Shown one piece after another: positions 17,096 to 25,796 of a stretch of DNA of 60,621 nt. Origin of the DNA: Labilithrix sp. GTDB taxonomy: Bacteria > Myxococcota_A > Polyangia > Polyangiales > Polyangiaceae. The DNA lies in assembly GCA_019637105.1 (NCBI GenBank), contig JAHBWF010000030.1:1-60621 (forward strand), in the 5' to 3' direction. Position 1 is the stretch's first letter; each line of letters opens with the position of its first letter. The translations under genes and the position numbers were made by a program. The notes under the pieces were generated by a model, which had not been told where the DNA came from, ran no database searches, and saw only the letters and a program-made list of their open reading frames with translations.

Positions 17096-18411
17096 CCCGA
17101 GCTCTCCTCCTCCGCCGACCGTCCCACCGATCGCGCGCCCGCGAGGCGCGCGTCCGCCGCCGACGCCCCTCCGGGAGGGGTCGCCGACGGCTCGCCGAGG
17201 CGCGCGGCGAGGACGCGCCGCGTCGCGCGCGCGCCGGCGAGCAGGAACGCCGCCGGGTCGCCGGTCACCGCGCCCTCCACGCAGAAGAGCCCCGGCCGCG
17301 CGCCGCGGGCGAGGCGCCCGAGATCGTCGCGTCCGAGCGCGCGCGCGCCGTTCCAGGTCGCCATCTTCACGAGCTCCCACTTCGGCACGCTCGGGAAGCG
17401 ATCGGCGAGCGCGCGCGCCTCGGCGAGCACGTCGAGCGACGTGTTCGACGCGAGCGAGTCGGTGCCGAGCGCCGGCTCGATCCCGGCGGCGCGCGCGGCG
17501 AGGAGCGGCGGCAAGCGCCCCTCGATGTAGAGGTTCGAGCGCGGGCAGAGCACGACGGGCGCGCCGGCGGCGGCGACGCGCCCGAGCTCGTCGGGCCGCG
17601 CGTCGGCGAGGTGGACGAGGACGACGTGCGGGCGGAGCGCGCCGACGTCCGCGGCGAGGTCGAAGAGCGGGCGCCTCGGCCACTCGGGGCGCTGCTTGAA
17701 CCGCGTCGCGAACCACTCGGGGACGGGCCCTTCGCCGTGCTCGACCGCGCGACGCTCGGCGGCGTGCTCGGCGAGGTGGAGGCTCGTGCGGACGCCGCGG
17801 CGCTCGGCCGACTCCAGGAGCGCGCGCGCGGCGTCCGGGTGGAGCGTGAAGAGCGTGTGCGGCGCCGGCGCGTAGGCCAGGTCCGCGCTCGGCCACGCGG
17901 GGACGCGCTCGTCGAGCTCGGCGCGGAGGCCGTCGATGCGCCGGAGGACGACGCCGCGGTCCATCCCCAGGACCTCGTGGAAGACCGCCCCGCCGATCCC
18001 GCGGCGCGCGAGCGCCGCGACGGCGGCCAGCGAGTTCGTGACGTCGCCGACGGCGACGGTCGCGGACGCGGCGAGCTCGTCGGCGGCGCGCTCGATCTCC
18101 TCGGCGTCCTCGTCCGGCAGCGTCTCGCTCCGCGTCGTCACGAGGCGATCGACCCACGGGACGAAGCCGTGGCCGCCGGGCACCTTCCCGCGCATCGACG
18201 ACAGCTCGACGTGCGCGTGCGCGTTCACGAGGCCGGGGAAGACCACGCCGCGCACGCGCTCGGGCGCGGGCCCGGCGTGGCGGGGGAGGACCTCGGCGGC
18301 GGCGCCGACCTCGACGATCGCGCCGCGCGCGTCGACGACGACGGCGCCGTCCGCGATCGGCGGCGCGTCCCCGGGCAGGACGTGATCGGCGTGGAAGATC
18401 CGGACGGACAT
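17092..18411 (-). CDS. mqnX: Amidohydrolase, probable aminodeoxyfutalosine deaminase
   Basis: 439 residues. Metal-dependent amidohydrolase of the TrzA/AtzA/MqnX group: NAHAHVELS metal motif, HLAEHAAE, VLVHLAD and GTDSLASNTSLD. In the futalosine pathway this enzyme removes the 6-amino group of aminodeoxyfutalosine, giving futalosine. The assignment rests on its position between mqnAC and the prenyltransferase gene; by sequence alone other nucleoside or S-adenosylhomocysteine deaminases are possible. Sixteen bases separate it from the mqnAC stop. The last 35 residues are Ala/Ser-rich and probably disordered. Confidence 0.85.
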   Translation of the reverse strand: MSVRIFHADHVLPGDAPPIADGAVVVDARGAIVEVGAAAEVLPRHAGPAPERVRGVVFPGLVNAHAHVELSSMRGKVPGGHGFVPWVDRLVTTRSETLPDEDAEEIERAADELAASATVAVGDVTNSLAAVAALARRGIGGAVFHEVLGMDRGVVLRRIDGLRAELDERVPAWPSADLAYAPAPHTLFTLHPDAARALLESAERRGVRTSLHLAEHAAERRAVEHGEGPVPEWFATRFKQRPEWPRRPLFDLAADVGALRPHVVLVHLADARPDELGRVAAAGAPVVLCPRSNLYIEGRLPPLLAARAAGIEPALGTDSLASNTSLDVLAEARALADRFPSVPKWELVKMATWNGARALGRDDLGRLARGARPGLFCVEGAVTGDPAAFLLAGARATRRVLAARLGEPSATPPGGASAADARLAGARSVGRSAEEESSG

Positions 18412-18427
18412 GGACGTCGGCCGCGGC

Positions 18428-20329
18428 TCAGGCCGGCTCGGTCAGCCAGTCGTAGCGGACGTTGCGCCGCGTCGCCTTGAAGCCCGCGTCGTGGATCCGC
18501 TTCTCGATCGCCTCGGCGCCGATGCGGAAGGTCGTCCCCGCGCTCGAGACGACGTTCTCCTCGAACATCACGCTGCCGAAGTCGTCGGCGCCGAAGCGGA
18601 GCGCCACCTGACCGACGGCCGGGCCCTGCGTGACCCACGACGCGCCGACGTGGTCGACGTTGTCGAGCATGAGCCGCGCGACCGCCTGCATCCGCAGGTA
18701 GAGGTGGGTGCCGTTGTCGCCGGGCGCGAGGTGCGTGCCGCTCTCGTGCTGGTAGTCCCAGCAGAAGAACGCCGTGAAGCCGCCGGTCTCGTCCTGCAGA
18801 TCCCGGATCTTCACGAGGTGCTGGATGCGCTCCTCGGGCGTGTCGACGGTCCCGTACATCATCGTCGCGCTCGAGCGGAGCCCCATGTGGTGCGCGACGC
18901 GCATGACGTCGAGCCACTCGGCGCTCGTGCACTTCGTCTTCGCGATCTTCCGGCGCACGCGGTCGACCAGGATCTCCGCCCCGCCGCCCGGCACCGAGTC
19001 GAGGCCCGCGGCGTGGAGCCGCTCGAGGACGCGGCGAACGCTCAGGCCCTCGAGGCGCGACAGGTGGATGATCTCCTCCGGAGAGAGCGCGTGGAGGCCG
19101 AGGCCGTACTCCTCCTTCATCCAGCGGAACAGGTCCTCGTACCACTCGATCCGGAGGTCCGGGTTGAGGCCGCCCTGGAGGAGGATCTGGACGCCGCCGG
19201 CGTCGACGACCTCCTGGAGCTTCTTGCCGAGCACCTCGCGCGAGAGCACGTAGCCCTCGGGGTGGCCGACGGGGCGATAGAACGCGCAGAAGCGGCAGCT
19301 CGTCGTGCAGACGTTCGTGTAGTTGACGTTCCGGTCGACGATGTACGTCACCACGCCCTTCGGGTGCTTGCGCCGGCGCACCGCGTCCGCGGCGAGGCCG
19401 AGCTCGAAGAAGCTTCCCTCGCGGAGCAGGCGCGCGCCCTCCGCCGCCGACAGGCGCTCGCCGTCCGCGGCCCGCGAGAGCAACGCGTCGAACGACGGCC
19501 TGGAGGAGGCGACGCGCGGCTCCTCGAAGGTGGGCCTCGCGGCGGGCAGGAGGCCCGCCTTCGCGCCCTCGAGCCAGAAGCGCTCGAGGCCGGCGAGCTC
19601 CTCGTCGCCGAGGTCGTAGCGGATCGACTCCGTGAGGTACGCGCGGAGCGACGCCTCGGGCAGCCCGGAGCGCGCGGCGTGCTCGGCCGCGATCCGATCG
19701 ACGCGCGCGAGCCCCTTCTGCTTCGCGACGCGGAAGAGGTCCTCCTGCTCACGCGAGACCGCGTCGGGGCGCGCGAACCACGCCGCGAAGACGAAGGGCA
19801 GGCGGGTCCACTCGAACCAGTCCTCGGCGAGGTCCAAGCGGTACGGGTACCGGTCCTCGAGATCGAGCGCGGGGTCGCCGATGACGAGCGCGCCGGCGCG
19901 GTCGCCGATCGACGCGATCGCGTCGGCGGGCGACGCCCCGAAGAGCTTCGGCGTGAGCTTGCGGCGCGCGAGCAAGAGCCGCGTGAGCACGACGCTCGTG
20001 CGCGAGGAGAGGTCGAGCGCGATCGCGTCGAGCTCGTGGATCGGCCGCTCGGCGACGATCGCGACGCTCCGCACCTTGCCGCGCGCGCCGATCGCCATGT
20101 TGCGGAGGAGCCGCAGCTCGCCCATCGTCGCGGCGGCGGCGACCGGGAGGAGCCCGACGTCGGCCTCTCCCTCCGCCAGCGCGCGCGCGAGCTCGCTCGG
20201 CGGCGCGAGCCGGAGCTCGATCGGCGGGGTCGGCGGCGCGCCCGGCGCCGCTCCCGAGTCCGCGCGGAGCGACTCCCAGAGCGGCCGCGCGTTGAGGTAC
20301 TCGACCCCGAGGACGCGGAGCGGGCTCAC
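18428..20329 (-). CDS. mqnA-mqnC: MqnA-MqnC fusion: chorismate dehydratase + cyclic dehypoxanthine futalosine synthase
   Basis: 633 residues in one uninterrupted frame. Residues 1 to about 267 are MqnA (LGVEYLNARPL near the start, EGEADVGLLPVAA, SRTSVVLTRLLL), which dehydrates chorismate to 3-enolpyruvylbenzoate. From about 275 the chain is MqnC, a radical-SAM enzyme with the cluster motif Cys341-x3-Cys345-x2-Cys348, then LLQGGLNP and GGGAEI; it cyclises dehypoxanthine futalosine. The GTG start at 20329 overlaps the mqnE stop (GTGA). The two halves are normally separate genes. The junction is a short Pro/Arg/Ser linker (about 262-280) with no candidate internal stop/start. Confidence 0.92.
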   Translation of the reverse strand: MSPLRVLGVEYLNARPLWESLRADSGAAPGAPPTPPIELRLAPPSELARALAEGEADVGLLPVAAAATMGELRLLRNMAIGARGKVRSVAIVAERPIHELDAIALDLSSRTSVVLTRLLLARRKLTPKLFGASPADAIASIGDRAGALVIGDPALDLEDRYPYRLDLAEDWFEWTRLPFVFAAWFARPDAVSREQEDLFRVAKQKGLARVDRIAAEHAARSGLPEASLRAYLTESIRYDLGDEELAGLERFWLEGAKAGLLPAARPTFEEPRVASSRPSFDALLSRAADGERLSAAEGARLLREGSFFELGLAADAVRRRKHPKGVVTYIVDRNVNYTNVCTTSCRFCAFYRPVGHPEGYVLSREVLGKKLQEVVDAGGVQILLQGGLNPDLRIEWYEDLFRWMKEEYGLGLHALSPEEIIHLSRLEGLSVRRVLERLHAAGLDSVPGGGAEILVDRVRRKIAKTKCTSAEWLDVMRVAHHMGLRSSATMMYGTVDTPEERIQHLVKIRDLQDETGGFTAFFCWDYQHESGTHLAPGDNGTHLYLRMQAVARLMLDNVDHVGASWVTQGPAVGQVALRFGADDFGSVMFEENVVSSAGTTFRIGAEAIEKRIHDAGFKATRRNVRYDWLTEPA

Positions 20330-21483
20330 GACAGCACCTCCAGGTTGCGCTTGCCTGCCGGCCGGACGCGATCGCGCACCTTCATCGCGGCCTCCGGCGC
20401 GCTCGCCTTCTCGTGCTCGCGCACGACGTTGTAGAGCGTGTCGCGCTCGATCGGCGTGCGTCCGGCCTCGCGGATGAGCCGGACGAGCTCGTCGTACCGG
20501 AGCGCGCCCGGCGACCTCGTCCCCGCGGCCTTGTAGATCGTCTCGTGGACGATGGTGCCGTCGATGTCGTCCGCGCCGAAGCGGAGCGCGATCTGCGCGA
20601 CGTCCGGCGTGAGGCTCACCCAGTAGGCCTTGATGTGGTCGACGTTGTCGAGCAGGAGGCGGCTCACCGCGAGCGTGCGGAGGTCGTCGACGGCGGTGGG
20701 CGCGGGGAGGTTCTTCATGCCGTTGCCGTCCGGGTGGAAGGCGAGCGGGATGAACGCCTGGAAGCCCTTCGTCTCGTCCTGCAGCGCGCGCACGCGCAGG
20801 ATGTGGTCGACGCGGTGCGCGAACGTCTCGATGTGCCCGTAGAGCATCGTCACGTTGGTGCGCATGCCCATGCCGTGCGCGACGCGGTGCACCTCGAGGT
20901 ACTCCTCGGCGGTCGCCTTGTCGTGGGAGATGCGCTTGCGCACGTCCTCGTCGAAGATCTCGGCGCCGCCGCCGGGAAGGCTGTCGAGGCCCGCGGCGCG
21001 GAGGCGCTCGAGGACCTCGCGGTACGTCATCTTGTAGTGCTGCGCGAAGAAGTGGATCTCGACGCCGGTGAAGCACTTGAGGTGCACCTTCGGGTCGATG
21101 CGCTTGTAGCCGGCGAGCAGCTCCTCGTAGTACGAGAACGGCAGGCCCGGGTGGAGGCCGTTGACGACGTGCACCTCCGTCGGAGGATCGTCCTTGCGGT
21201 CCTCGAGCGCCTTCCACGCCTCCTCGAGGGTCATCGTGTGCGCGCCCGGCATGTGCTCTTCGAGCTTCGCGAACGAGCAGAAGAGGCACGACGCGACGCA
21301 GACGTTCGTGACCTCGACGCGCATGTTGCGGTTGAAATACGTGCGGTCGCCGTGGAGCTTCTCGCGGACCTCGTTGGCGAGCTGCCCGACCGCGAGCAGG
21401 TCGGGCTCGTGGAACAGCGCGACGCCGTCGTCGAACGTCAAGCGCTCTCCGCGGCGGACCTTCTGCCGGATCGCCTCAAGCAT
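20326..21483 (-). CDS. mqnE: Aminodeoxyfutalosine synthase (radical SAM)
   Basis: 385 residues. Radical-SAM enzyme that joins 3-enolpyruvylbenzoate to the adenosyl radical, giving aminodeoxyfutalosine. The cluster cysteines are C62, C66 and C69 in VCVASCLFCS; other signatures are NGLHPGLPFSYYEE, SLPGGGAEIFDE and LRFGADDIDGT. The ATG at 21483 has a strong GAGGAGG seven bases upstream. It overlaps the end of the upstream MqnE-like gene by 8 nt and the fused mqnAC start by 4 nt. Confidence 0.94.
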   Translation of the reverse strand: MLEAIRQKVRRGERLTFDDGVALFHEPDLLAVGQLANEVREKLHGDRTYFNRNMRVEVTNVCVASCLFCSFAKLEEHMPGAHTMTLEEAWKALEDRKDDPPTEVHVVNGLHPGLPFSYYEELLAGYKRIDPKVHLKCFTGVEIHFFAQHYKMTYREVLERLRAAGLDSLPGGGAEIFDEDVRKRISHDKATAEEYLEVHRVAHGMGMRTNVTMLYGHIETFAHRVDHILRVRALQDETKGFQAFIPLAFHPDGNGMKNLPAPTAVDDLRTLAVSRLLLDNVDHIKAYWVSLTPDVAQIALRFGADDIDGTIVHETIYKAAGTRSPGALRYDELVRLIREAGRTPIERDTLYNVVREHEKASAPEAAMKVRDRVRPAGKRNLEVLS

Positions 21484-22153
21484 GAGCGACCTCCTCGGCG
21501 TCGACGGCGGGCTCCGCCGGCGCGCCGGCCTCCGCCGCGTCGACGGCGAACGCCGCAGGTGGGCCGGAGCGGCCTCCGCCGATCTCGCCGGGCGGGGACC
21601 ACGCAGGACCACGGAGGCCCGGCGGGGGCCGGTCCGGGGTGAACTCGCACGACCGCCCCGCGTTGCGGACGAGCGCGGCGATCTCGCGGCGCTTGAGCGC
21701 GCTCGCGGCGACCATCCCCTGCCCCTTCACCTTCTTCAGCTCGTCGTCGGCGATGAGATCGCCGCTCTTGCGCGTGATCGGCCCGGTCAGGTCCGTCGCG
21801 CCGAACCCGAGGGCCACCTGGGCCAGCTCGAGGCCCTGCTCGCCCCAGTCGACGCCGACGCGGGCCCCGATCGGGCCGGTGACGCGCGCGACGGCGACGG
21901 CGCGGAGCAGCTCGAGCTCGCTCGCGGCGTCGCGGATCCACTGGACGCCGCTCGACGCCGCCGGGTGCACGTGCACGACGTCGCCGGCCTCGGAGGCGCG
22001 CACCAGGTCGGCGACGGCGCCGAGCGCCAGCAGATCGATCTCCCCGAGCGACGCGACGAGCGCGCGCACCGCGTCGAGATCGCCGCGCGCGCGCGCCGGG
22101 AGCACCGGCGCGAGGCCCGCGCGTGCGATGGCCTGCTCCACGAATCGCGTCAT
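21476..22153 (-). CDS. MqnE/MqnC-like protein lacking the radical-SAM core
   Basis: 225 residues, no cysteine triad. Two blocks resemble the MqnE encoded just downstream. Residues 26-52 (LDAVRALVASLGEIDLLALG) line up with the MqnE N-terminal helix pair containing VALFHEPDLLAVGQLA. Residues 80-168 (LELAQVALGFGATDLTGPI) line up with its C-terminal VAQIALRFGADDIDGTIV region and the following AGR. The SAM/cluster barrel between them is missing, replaced by about 25 residues. A Pro/Ala-rich tail follows. The gene is tightly coupled on both sides (ATGA with ubiX, 8-nt overlap with mqnE) and is not visibly degraded, so it looks maintained. Possible accessory or scaffolding subunit (inference). Confidence 0.72.
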   Translation of the reverse strand: MTRFVEQAIARAGLAPVLPARARGDLDAVRALVASLGEIDLLALGAVADLVRASEAGDVVHVHPAASSGVQWIRDAASELELLRAVAVARVTGPIGARVGVDWGEQGLELAQVALGFGATDLTGPITRKSGDLIADDELKKVKGQGMVAASALKRREIAALVRNAGRSCEFTPDRPPPGLRGPAWSPPGEIGGGRSGPPAAFAVDAAEAGAPAEPAVDAEEVAHA

Positions 22154-22767
22154 GATCGGCCTTCCTTCTTCACTCGCGAGGTCTCCTGTTCCGAGGGCCC
22201 CCATCGCTTCACGAGATCGTGCTCGAGCCCGAGGTGATCGAGCACGCGGCCCACGACCGTGTCGAGCAGCGAATCGACGCCCTCGGGCTTGCCGTAGAAC
22301 GACGGCATCGCCGGGAGGATCGTCGCGCCGACGCGCGCGAGCGCCGTCAGGTTCTCGAGGTGGATCACCGAGAGCGGCGTCTCGCGCGGCACCACGACGA
22401 GCGTGCGGCGCTCCTTGATCATCACGTCGGCCGCGCGCGTCAGCAGCGTGTCCGAGATCCCGTGCGCGACGCGGGCGCAGGTGCCCATCGAGCACGGGAC
22501 GATGACCATCGCGTCCCAGCCGGCGCTGCCGCTGGCGAACGGCGCCTTGTAGTCGCGCATCCCGTAGACGGGCAGATCGATCGCCTCGCGCAGGTCGCCG
22601 CCGCACTCGAGCGCCCAGACCTCGGGCGCGGTGGCGGAGAGGCAGACGCCGACCTCGACGTCGCCGGCGTCGCGGACGCGGGCTCGGAGATACGACAAGA
22701 GCCGCCGCGCGTACGGAGCGCCGCTCGCGCCGGTGATCCCGACGACGATCTTCTTCTTCCGGCTCAC
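22150..22767 (-). CDS. ubiX: UbiX-family flavin prenyltransferase
   Basis: 205 residues. Makes prenylated FMN, the cofactor of UbiD decarboxylases. The N-terminal IVVGITGASGAPYARRLL is the FMN-binding signature; IVPCSMGTCARVAHG and VVPRETPLSVIHL are also diagnostic. The GTG at 22767 overlaps the stop of the UbiD-MenG gene (GTGA), so enzyme and cofactor maker are translationally coupled. In the futalosine route this protein is also called MqnM. Confidence 0.93.
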   Translation of the reverse strand: MSRKKKIVVGITGASGAPYARRLLSYLRARVRDAGDVEVGVCLSATAPEVWALECGGDLREAIDLPVYGMRDYKAPFASGSAGWDAMVIVPCSMGTCARVAHGISDTLLTRAADVMIKERRTLVVVPRETPLSVIHLENLTALARVGATILPAMPSFYGKPEGVDSLLDTVVGRVLDHLGLEHDLVKRWGPSEQETSRVKKEGRS

Positions 22768-25010
22768 TGGGCCGCCTCCTCGCCTGCTCGCGCGCGCGCG
22801 CGGACGAGCGACGCCATGCCGAGCGTGAGGTCGACGCCGTCGACCGCACCGAAGCCCTCCTCCTCGAGCATGCGCTCGTAGGCCTCGCGCGTGACGAAGC
22901 CCTCCATGCTCTCGGCGAGGTACTCGTACGCCTCGCGGTCCTTCGCGAGCGTCGCGCCGAGGACGGGGAGCGCGTAGCGGAGGCCCGCGCCGTGCACGAG
23001 CCGGGACGTCGCCCGGCGCGGCCGGAAGAGCTCGAGCGTCACGAAGCTGCCGCCGGGGGCGAGCACGCGGCGCACCTCGCGGAGGCCGCGCCGGAGGTCG
23101 GCGAGGTTCCGGACGCCGAAGCCGCAGACGACGGCGTCGAACGCGCCGGCCTCGAACGGCAGCGCGAGCGCGTCGCCCGCCACGCACTCGACCCGCCGCA
23201 CCTTCCCGCGGCCGAGCGCGAGCATCTTCTCCGACGCGTCGCAGGCGACGACGTGCGCCTCGGGGAAGGTCTCCTCGATCAGCGCGGCGAGGTCGAGCGT
23301 GCCCGCGCACAGATCGAGCACCCGCGGACGCGCGCGGGCGGTCAGCGCGGGCCGGAGCATCTCGACGGCGCGCGCGCGCCAGCGGCGATCGATGCCGAGC
23401 GACATGACGCGGTTCACGCGATCGTAGGTGGGCGCGATCCGATCGAACATCTCGCGGTTGCCGTCGGCGTGCGCCGCCGGAGCCGCCGCGCGCCGCGCGA
23501 GCTCCGCCTCGACCTTCGGCGAGCGCGCGGCGGCGCCGAGCGGGATCCCGAGCTCGGACCACATCGCGTCGACGCGCGCCTTCACGGCGTCGCTCTGCGC
23601 GCAGACCTCCGGCCAGTCGCGCTTGTAGCCCTCCTCGGGCCATTTCTTCGTGCCGTCGATCGCCATCTTCCCGCCCCACAGCGCCTGGCTGGCGCCGTGA
23701 TCGAGCTGGTCGACCGGGCCGTCGACCATCGAGACGTCGCGCTTCGGATCGAGGTTCGCGAGGAGCCGCCACGCCACCTCGGCCGTGTTCTGCACGTCGA
23801 CGTCGTCGTCGACGACGCAGACGACCTTGGTGAACGACATCTGCCCCGCGCCCCAGAGGCCGTGCGCGACGCGCGCGGCGTGGAACGGGTACTGCTTCTT
23901 GATCGAGACGATCGCGAGGTTGTGGAACGCGCCCTCGATCGGGAGGTTCATGTCGACCACCTCCGGGAACATCATCCGGAGGAGCGGGAGGAAGAGCCGC
24001 TCGGTCGCCTTGCCGAGCCACGCGTCCTCCATCGGCGGCGGCCCCACGAGCGTCGAGGGGTAGATCGCGCCCTTGCGGTGCGTGACGCAGGTGACGTGGA
24101 AGCGCGGGAAGCCTTCGACCGGCGTGTAGTAGCCGGTGTGATCGCCGAACGGCCCCTCGTCGAAGAGCGGCTCGCTCGGGTCGACGTAGCCCTCGAGGAC
24201 GAAGTCGGCGCACGCCGGCACCTCGAGGTCCACCGTCTTGCAGCGCACGTGCTCGACCGAGCGTCCGCGGAGGAAGCCCGCGAACATCCACTCGTCGATC
24301 CCGTCGGGGAGCGGCGCCGTCGCGGCGTAGGTGAGCGCGGGATCGCCGCCGAAGGCCACCGCGACCTGGAGCCGCTCGCCGAGCTCCTTCGCGCGGCGGA
24401 AGTGCCGCGCGCCGGTCTTGTGGATCTGCCAGTGCATCGCGGTCGTGCGCCGATCGATGCGCTGCATCCGGTACATGCCGATGTTGCGGGCGCCGGTGTC
24501 CGGATCGCGCGTGATGACGTTCGGCAGCGTGAAGAACGGCCCGCCGTCCTTCGGCCACGTCGTCATCACGGGGAGCGACTCGAGATCGACCGCGTCGCCC
24601 TCGAGCACGATCTCCTGGCACGGCGCGCGCGAGGCCTTGCGCGGCACCGCGTGGCTCAGGGCCGGGAGCTTCCGCGCCATCTCGGCGAGCTCACGGGCGC
24701 TGCCGGGCGCCTTCGAGTGGACGAGCTCGGCGATCGCGCGCGCGTGCTCCTCCAGATCGTCGACGCCGAGCGCGAGCGACATCCGCCGGCGCGAGCCGAA
24801 CGCGTTGATGAGCAGCGGGAACGCCGCGCCCGCGCGCTCGAGCCCGCGAGGCGCCTTCGGGCGCTCGAAGAGGAGCGCCGGGCCGCCGGCCTTCATCGTC
24901 CGATCGGCGATCTCTGCGATCTCGAGGTAGGGATCGACCTCGCGCCGGATGCGCACGAGCTCGCCCTCGCGCTCGAGGACGGCCACGAAGGCGCTCAAGC
25001 CGTCGTACAT
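22764..25010 (-). CDS. UbiD-MenG/UbiE fusion: prFMN-dependent decarboxylase + quinone C-methyltransferase
   Basis: 748 residues. Residues 1 to about 495 are a UbiD-family decarboxylase (NIGMYRMQRID, EGPFGDHTGYYTP, GAFHNLAIVSIKK), expected to remove the carboxylate from the prenylated 1,4-dihydroxy-6-naphthoate. From 518 to the end it is a UbiE/MenG methyltransferase (MFDRIAPTYDRVNRVMSLG, SAM motif VLDLCAGTLDL near 565, VVCGFGVRNL), which methylates demethylmenaquinone. The two last steps of menaquinone synthesis are therefore in one chain, normally two genes. First gene of the operon; AAGGAAAAG precedes the ATG. The 26-bp palindrome at 25042 lies just upstream. Confidence 0.92.
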   Translation of the reverse strand: MYDGLSAFVAVLEREGELVRIRREVDPYLEIAEIADRTMKAGGPALLFERPKAPRGLERAGAAFPLLINAFGSRRRMSLALGVDDLEEHARAIAELVHSKAPGSARELAEMARKLPALSHAVPRKASRAPCQEIVLEGDAVDLESLPVMTTWPKDGGPFFTLPNVITRDPDTGARNIGMYRMQRIDRRTTAMHWQIHKTGARHFRRAKELGERLQVAVAFGGDPALTYAATAPLPDGIDEWMFAGFLRGRSVEHVRCKTVDLEVPACADFVLEGYVDPSEPLFDEGPFGDHTGYYTPVEGFPRFHVTCVTHRKGAIYPSTLVGPPPMEDAWLGKATERLFLPLLRMMFPEVVDMNLPIEGAFHNLAIVSIKKQYPFHAARVAHGLWGAGQMSFTKVVCVVDDDVDVQNTAEVAWRLLANLDPKRDVSMVDGPVDQLDHGASQALWGGKMAIDGTKKWPEEGYKRDWPEVCAQSDAVKARVDAMWSELGIPLGAAARSPKVEAELARRAAAPAAHADGNREMFDRIAPTYDRVNRVMSLGIDRRWRARAVEMLRPALTARARPRVLDLCAGTLDLAALIEETFPEAHVVACDASEKMLALGRGKVRRVECVAGDALALPFEAGAFDAVVCGFGVRNLADLRRGLREVRRVLAPGGSFVTLELFRPRRATSRLVHGAGLRYALPVLGATLAKDREAYEYLAESMEGFVTREAYERMLEEEGFGAVDGVDLTLGMASLVRARARAGEEAAQ

Positions 25011-25041
25011 CGCGCTTTTCCTTGCGGTTCTATGAGGCTCG

Positions 25042-25067
25042 GAACTTTCAAAATCTTTTGAAGGTTC
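25042..25067. promoter_or_regulatory. 26-bp near-perfect palindrome upstream of the menaquinone operon
   Basis: Arms 25042-25053 and 25056-25067 (GAACTTTCAAAA and TTTTGAAGGTTC) are complementary at 11 of 12 positions around a 2-bp centre. The element is strikingly AT-rich in a GC-rich genome and sits 32-57 bp before the UbiD-MenG ATG, 91 bp before the divergent plus-strand gene. Its symmetry and position suggest a dimeric repressor or activator site; a transcript hairpin is the alternative. Confidence 0.6.
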
Positions 25068-25157
25068 TTATAGGCCGCACCGCCGAGGCGTCAAGCGTCG
25101 GTCCTTCGACCGCGGATCGGTGCCTCGCGGCGCCGCCGGCCTTACGTTGCGGGGACC

Positions 25158-25676
25158 ATGAAGCCTGGAGACCACCCCGAGTTCTTCCGCTTCCCTGCCC
25201 CCGAAGGGCGCTCGCGCGAGAGCACCCTCCGGCTCGACGGGGAGGGCCGCTTCCTCCACGACGACGTGCCCGTCGAGCACCCGAAGCTCGCGGCAGCGCT
25301 CCACACGTGGATCGCGCGCCACCCCGACGACGGCCGCTTCATCCTGACGAACGGCTACGACTGGACGTACTTCACGGTCGAGGACGTCCCCTTCTTCGTT
25401 CGCAACGTCCGGGTCGAGGACGGCGGCGCCGAGCCGGCCGCGGGCGACGCGATCCTGGTCCTGAGCGACGGGAGCGAGGAGCCGCTCGATCCGAGCACCG
25501 TCCGCGTCGGGCCGCGCGGCGACCTCTATCTCACGGTGAAGCACGCCGCCGAGGGCGGCCCGTTCGACGCGAAGATGACGCGGTTCGCCCAGACGCAGCT
25601 CGCGCCGTTCCTCTCCGAAGAGCGCGGGACGCCCGTCCTCACGACCAAACGAGGACGCGTGCGACTCCCCGACTGA
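25158..25676 (+). CDS. Conserved hypothetical protein, DUF1285-like
   Basis: 172 residues, no signal peptide or membrane helix. The pattern GEGRFLHDDVPVEHPKL, then DWTYFTVEDVPFFVRNVRV, resembles the two-lobed DUF1285 family of unknown function. The C-terminus (MTRFAQTQLAPFL) is helical. Divergent from the menaquinone operon across 147 bp containing the palindrome. No enzymatic motif is seen. Confidence 0.6.
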   Translation: MKPGDHPEFFRFPAPEGRSRESTLRLDGEGRFLHDDVPVEHPKLAAALHTWIARHPDDGRFILTNGYDWTYFTVEDVPFFVRNVRVEDGGAEPAAGDAILVLSDGSEEPLDPSTVRVGPRGDLYLTVKHAAEGGPFDAKMTRFAQTQLAPFLSEERGTPVLTTKRGRVRLPD

Positions 25677-25796
25677 CCGGCGCCTTTCGCCTCCCGCCCG
25701 TCGCCGTTCCGGTTTCCCTCGTGGCCCGGAAATCGAGCGCCATATCAAGCGATTGACCTACTAAATTTCGAGCGTTCGGCTAGGATGCGCGCCGCC

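Noticed and set aside
13151-17530. A 1459-codon plus-strand open frame spanning several genes
   Set aside because: Crosses three convincingly coded minus-strand genes, repetitive Arg/Ala/Glu composition; chance frame in GC-rich DNA.
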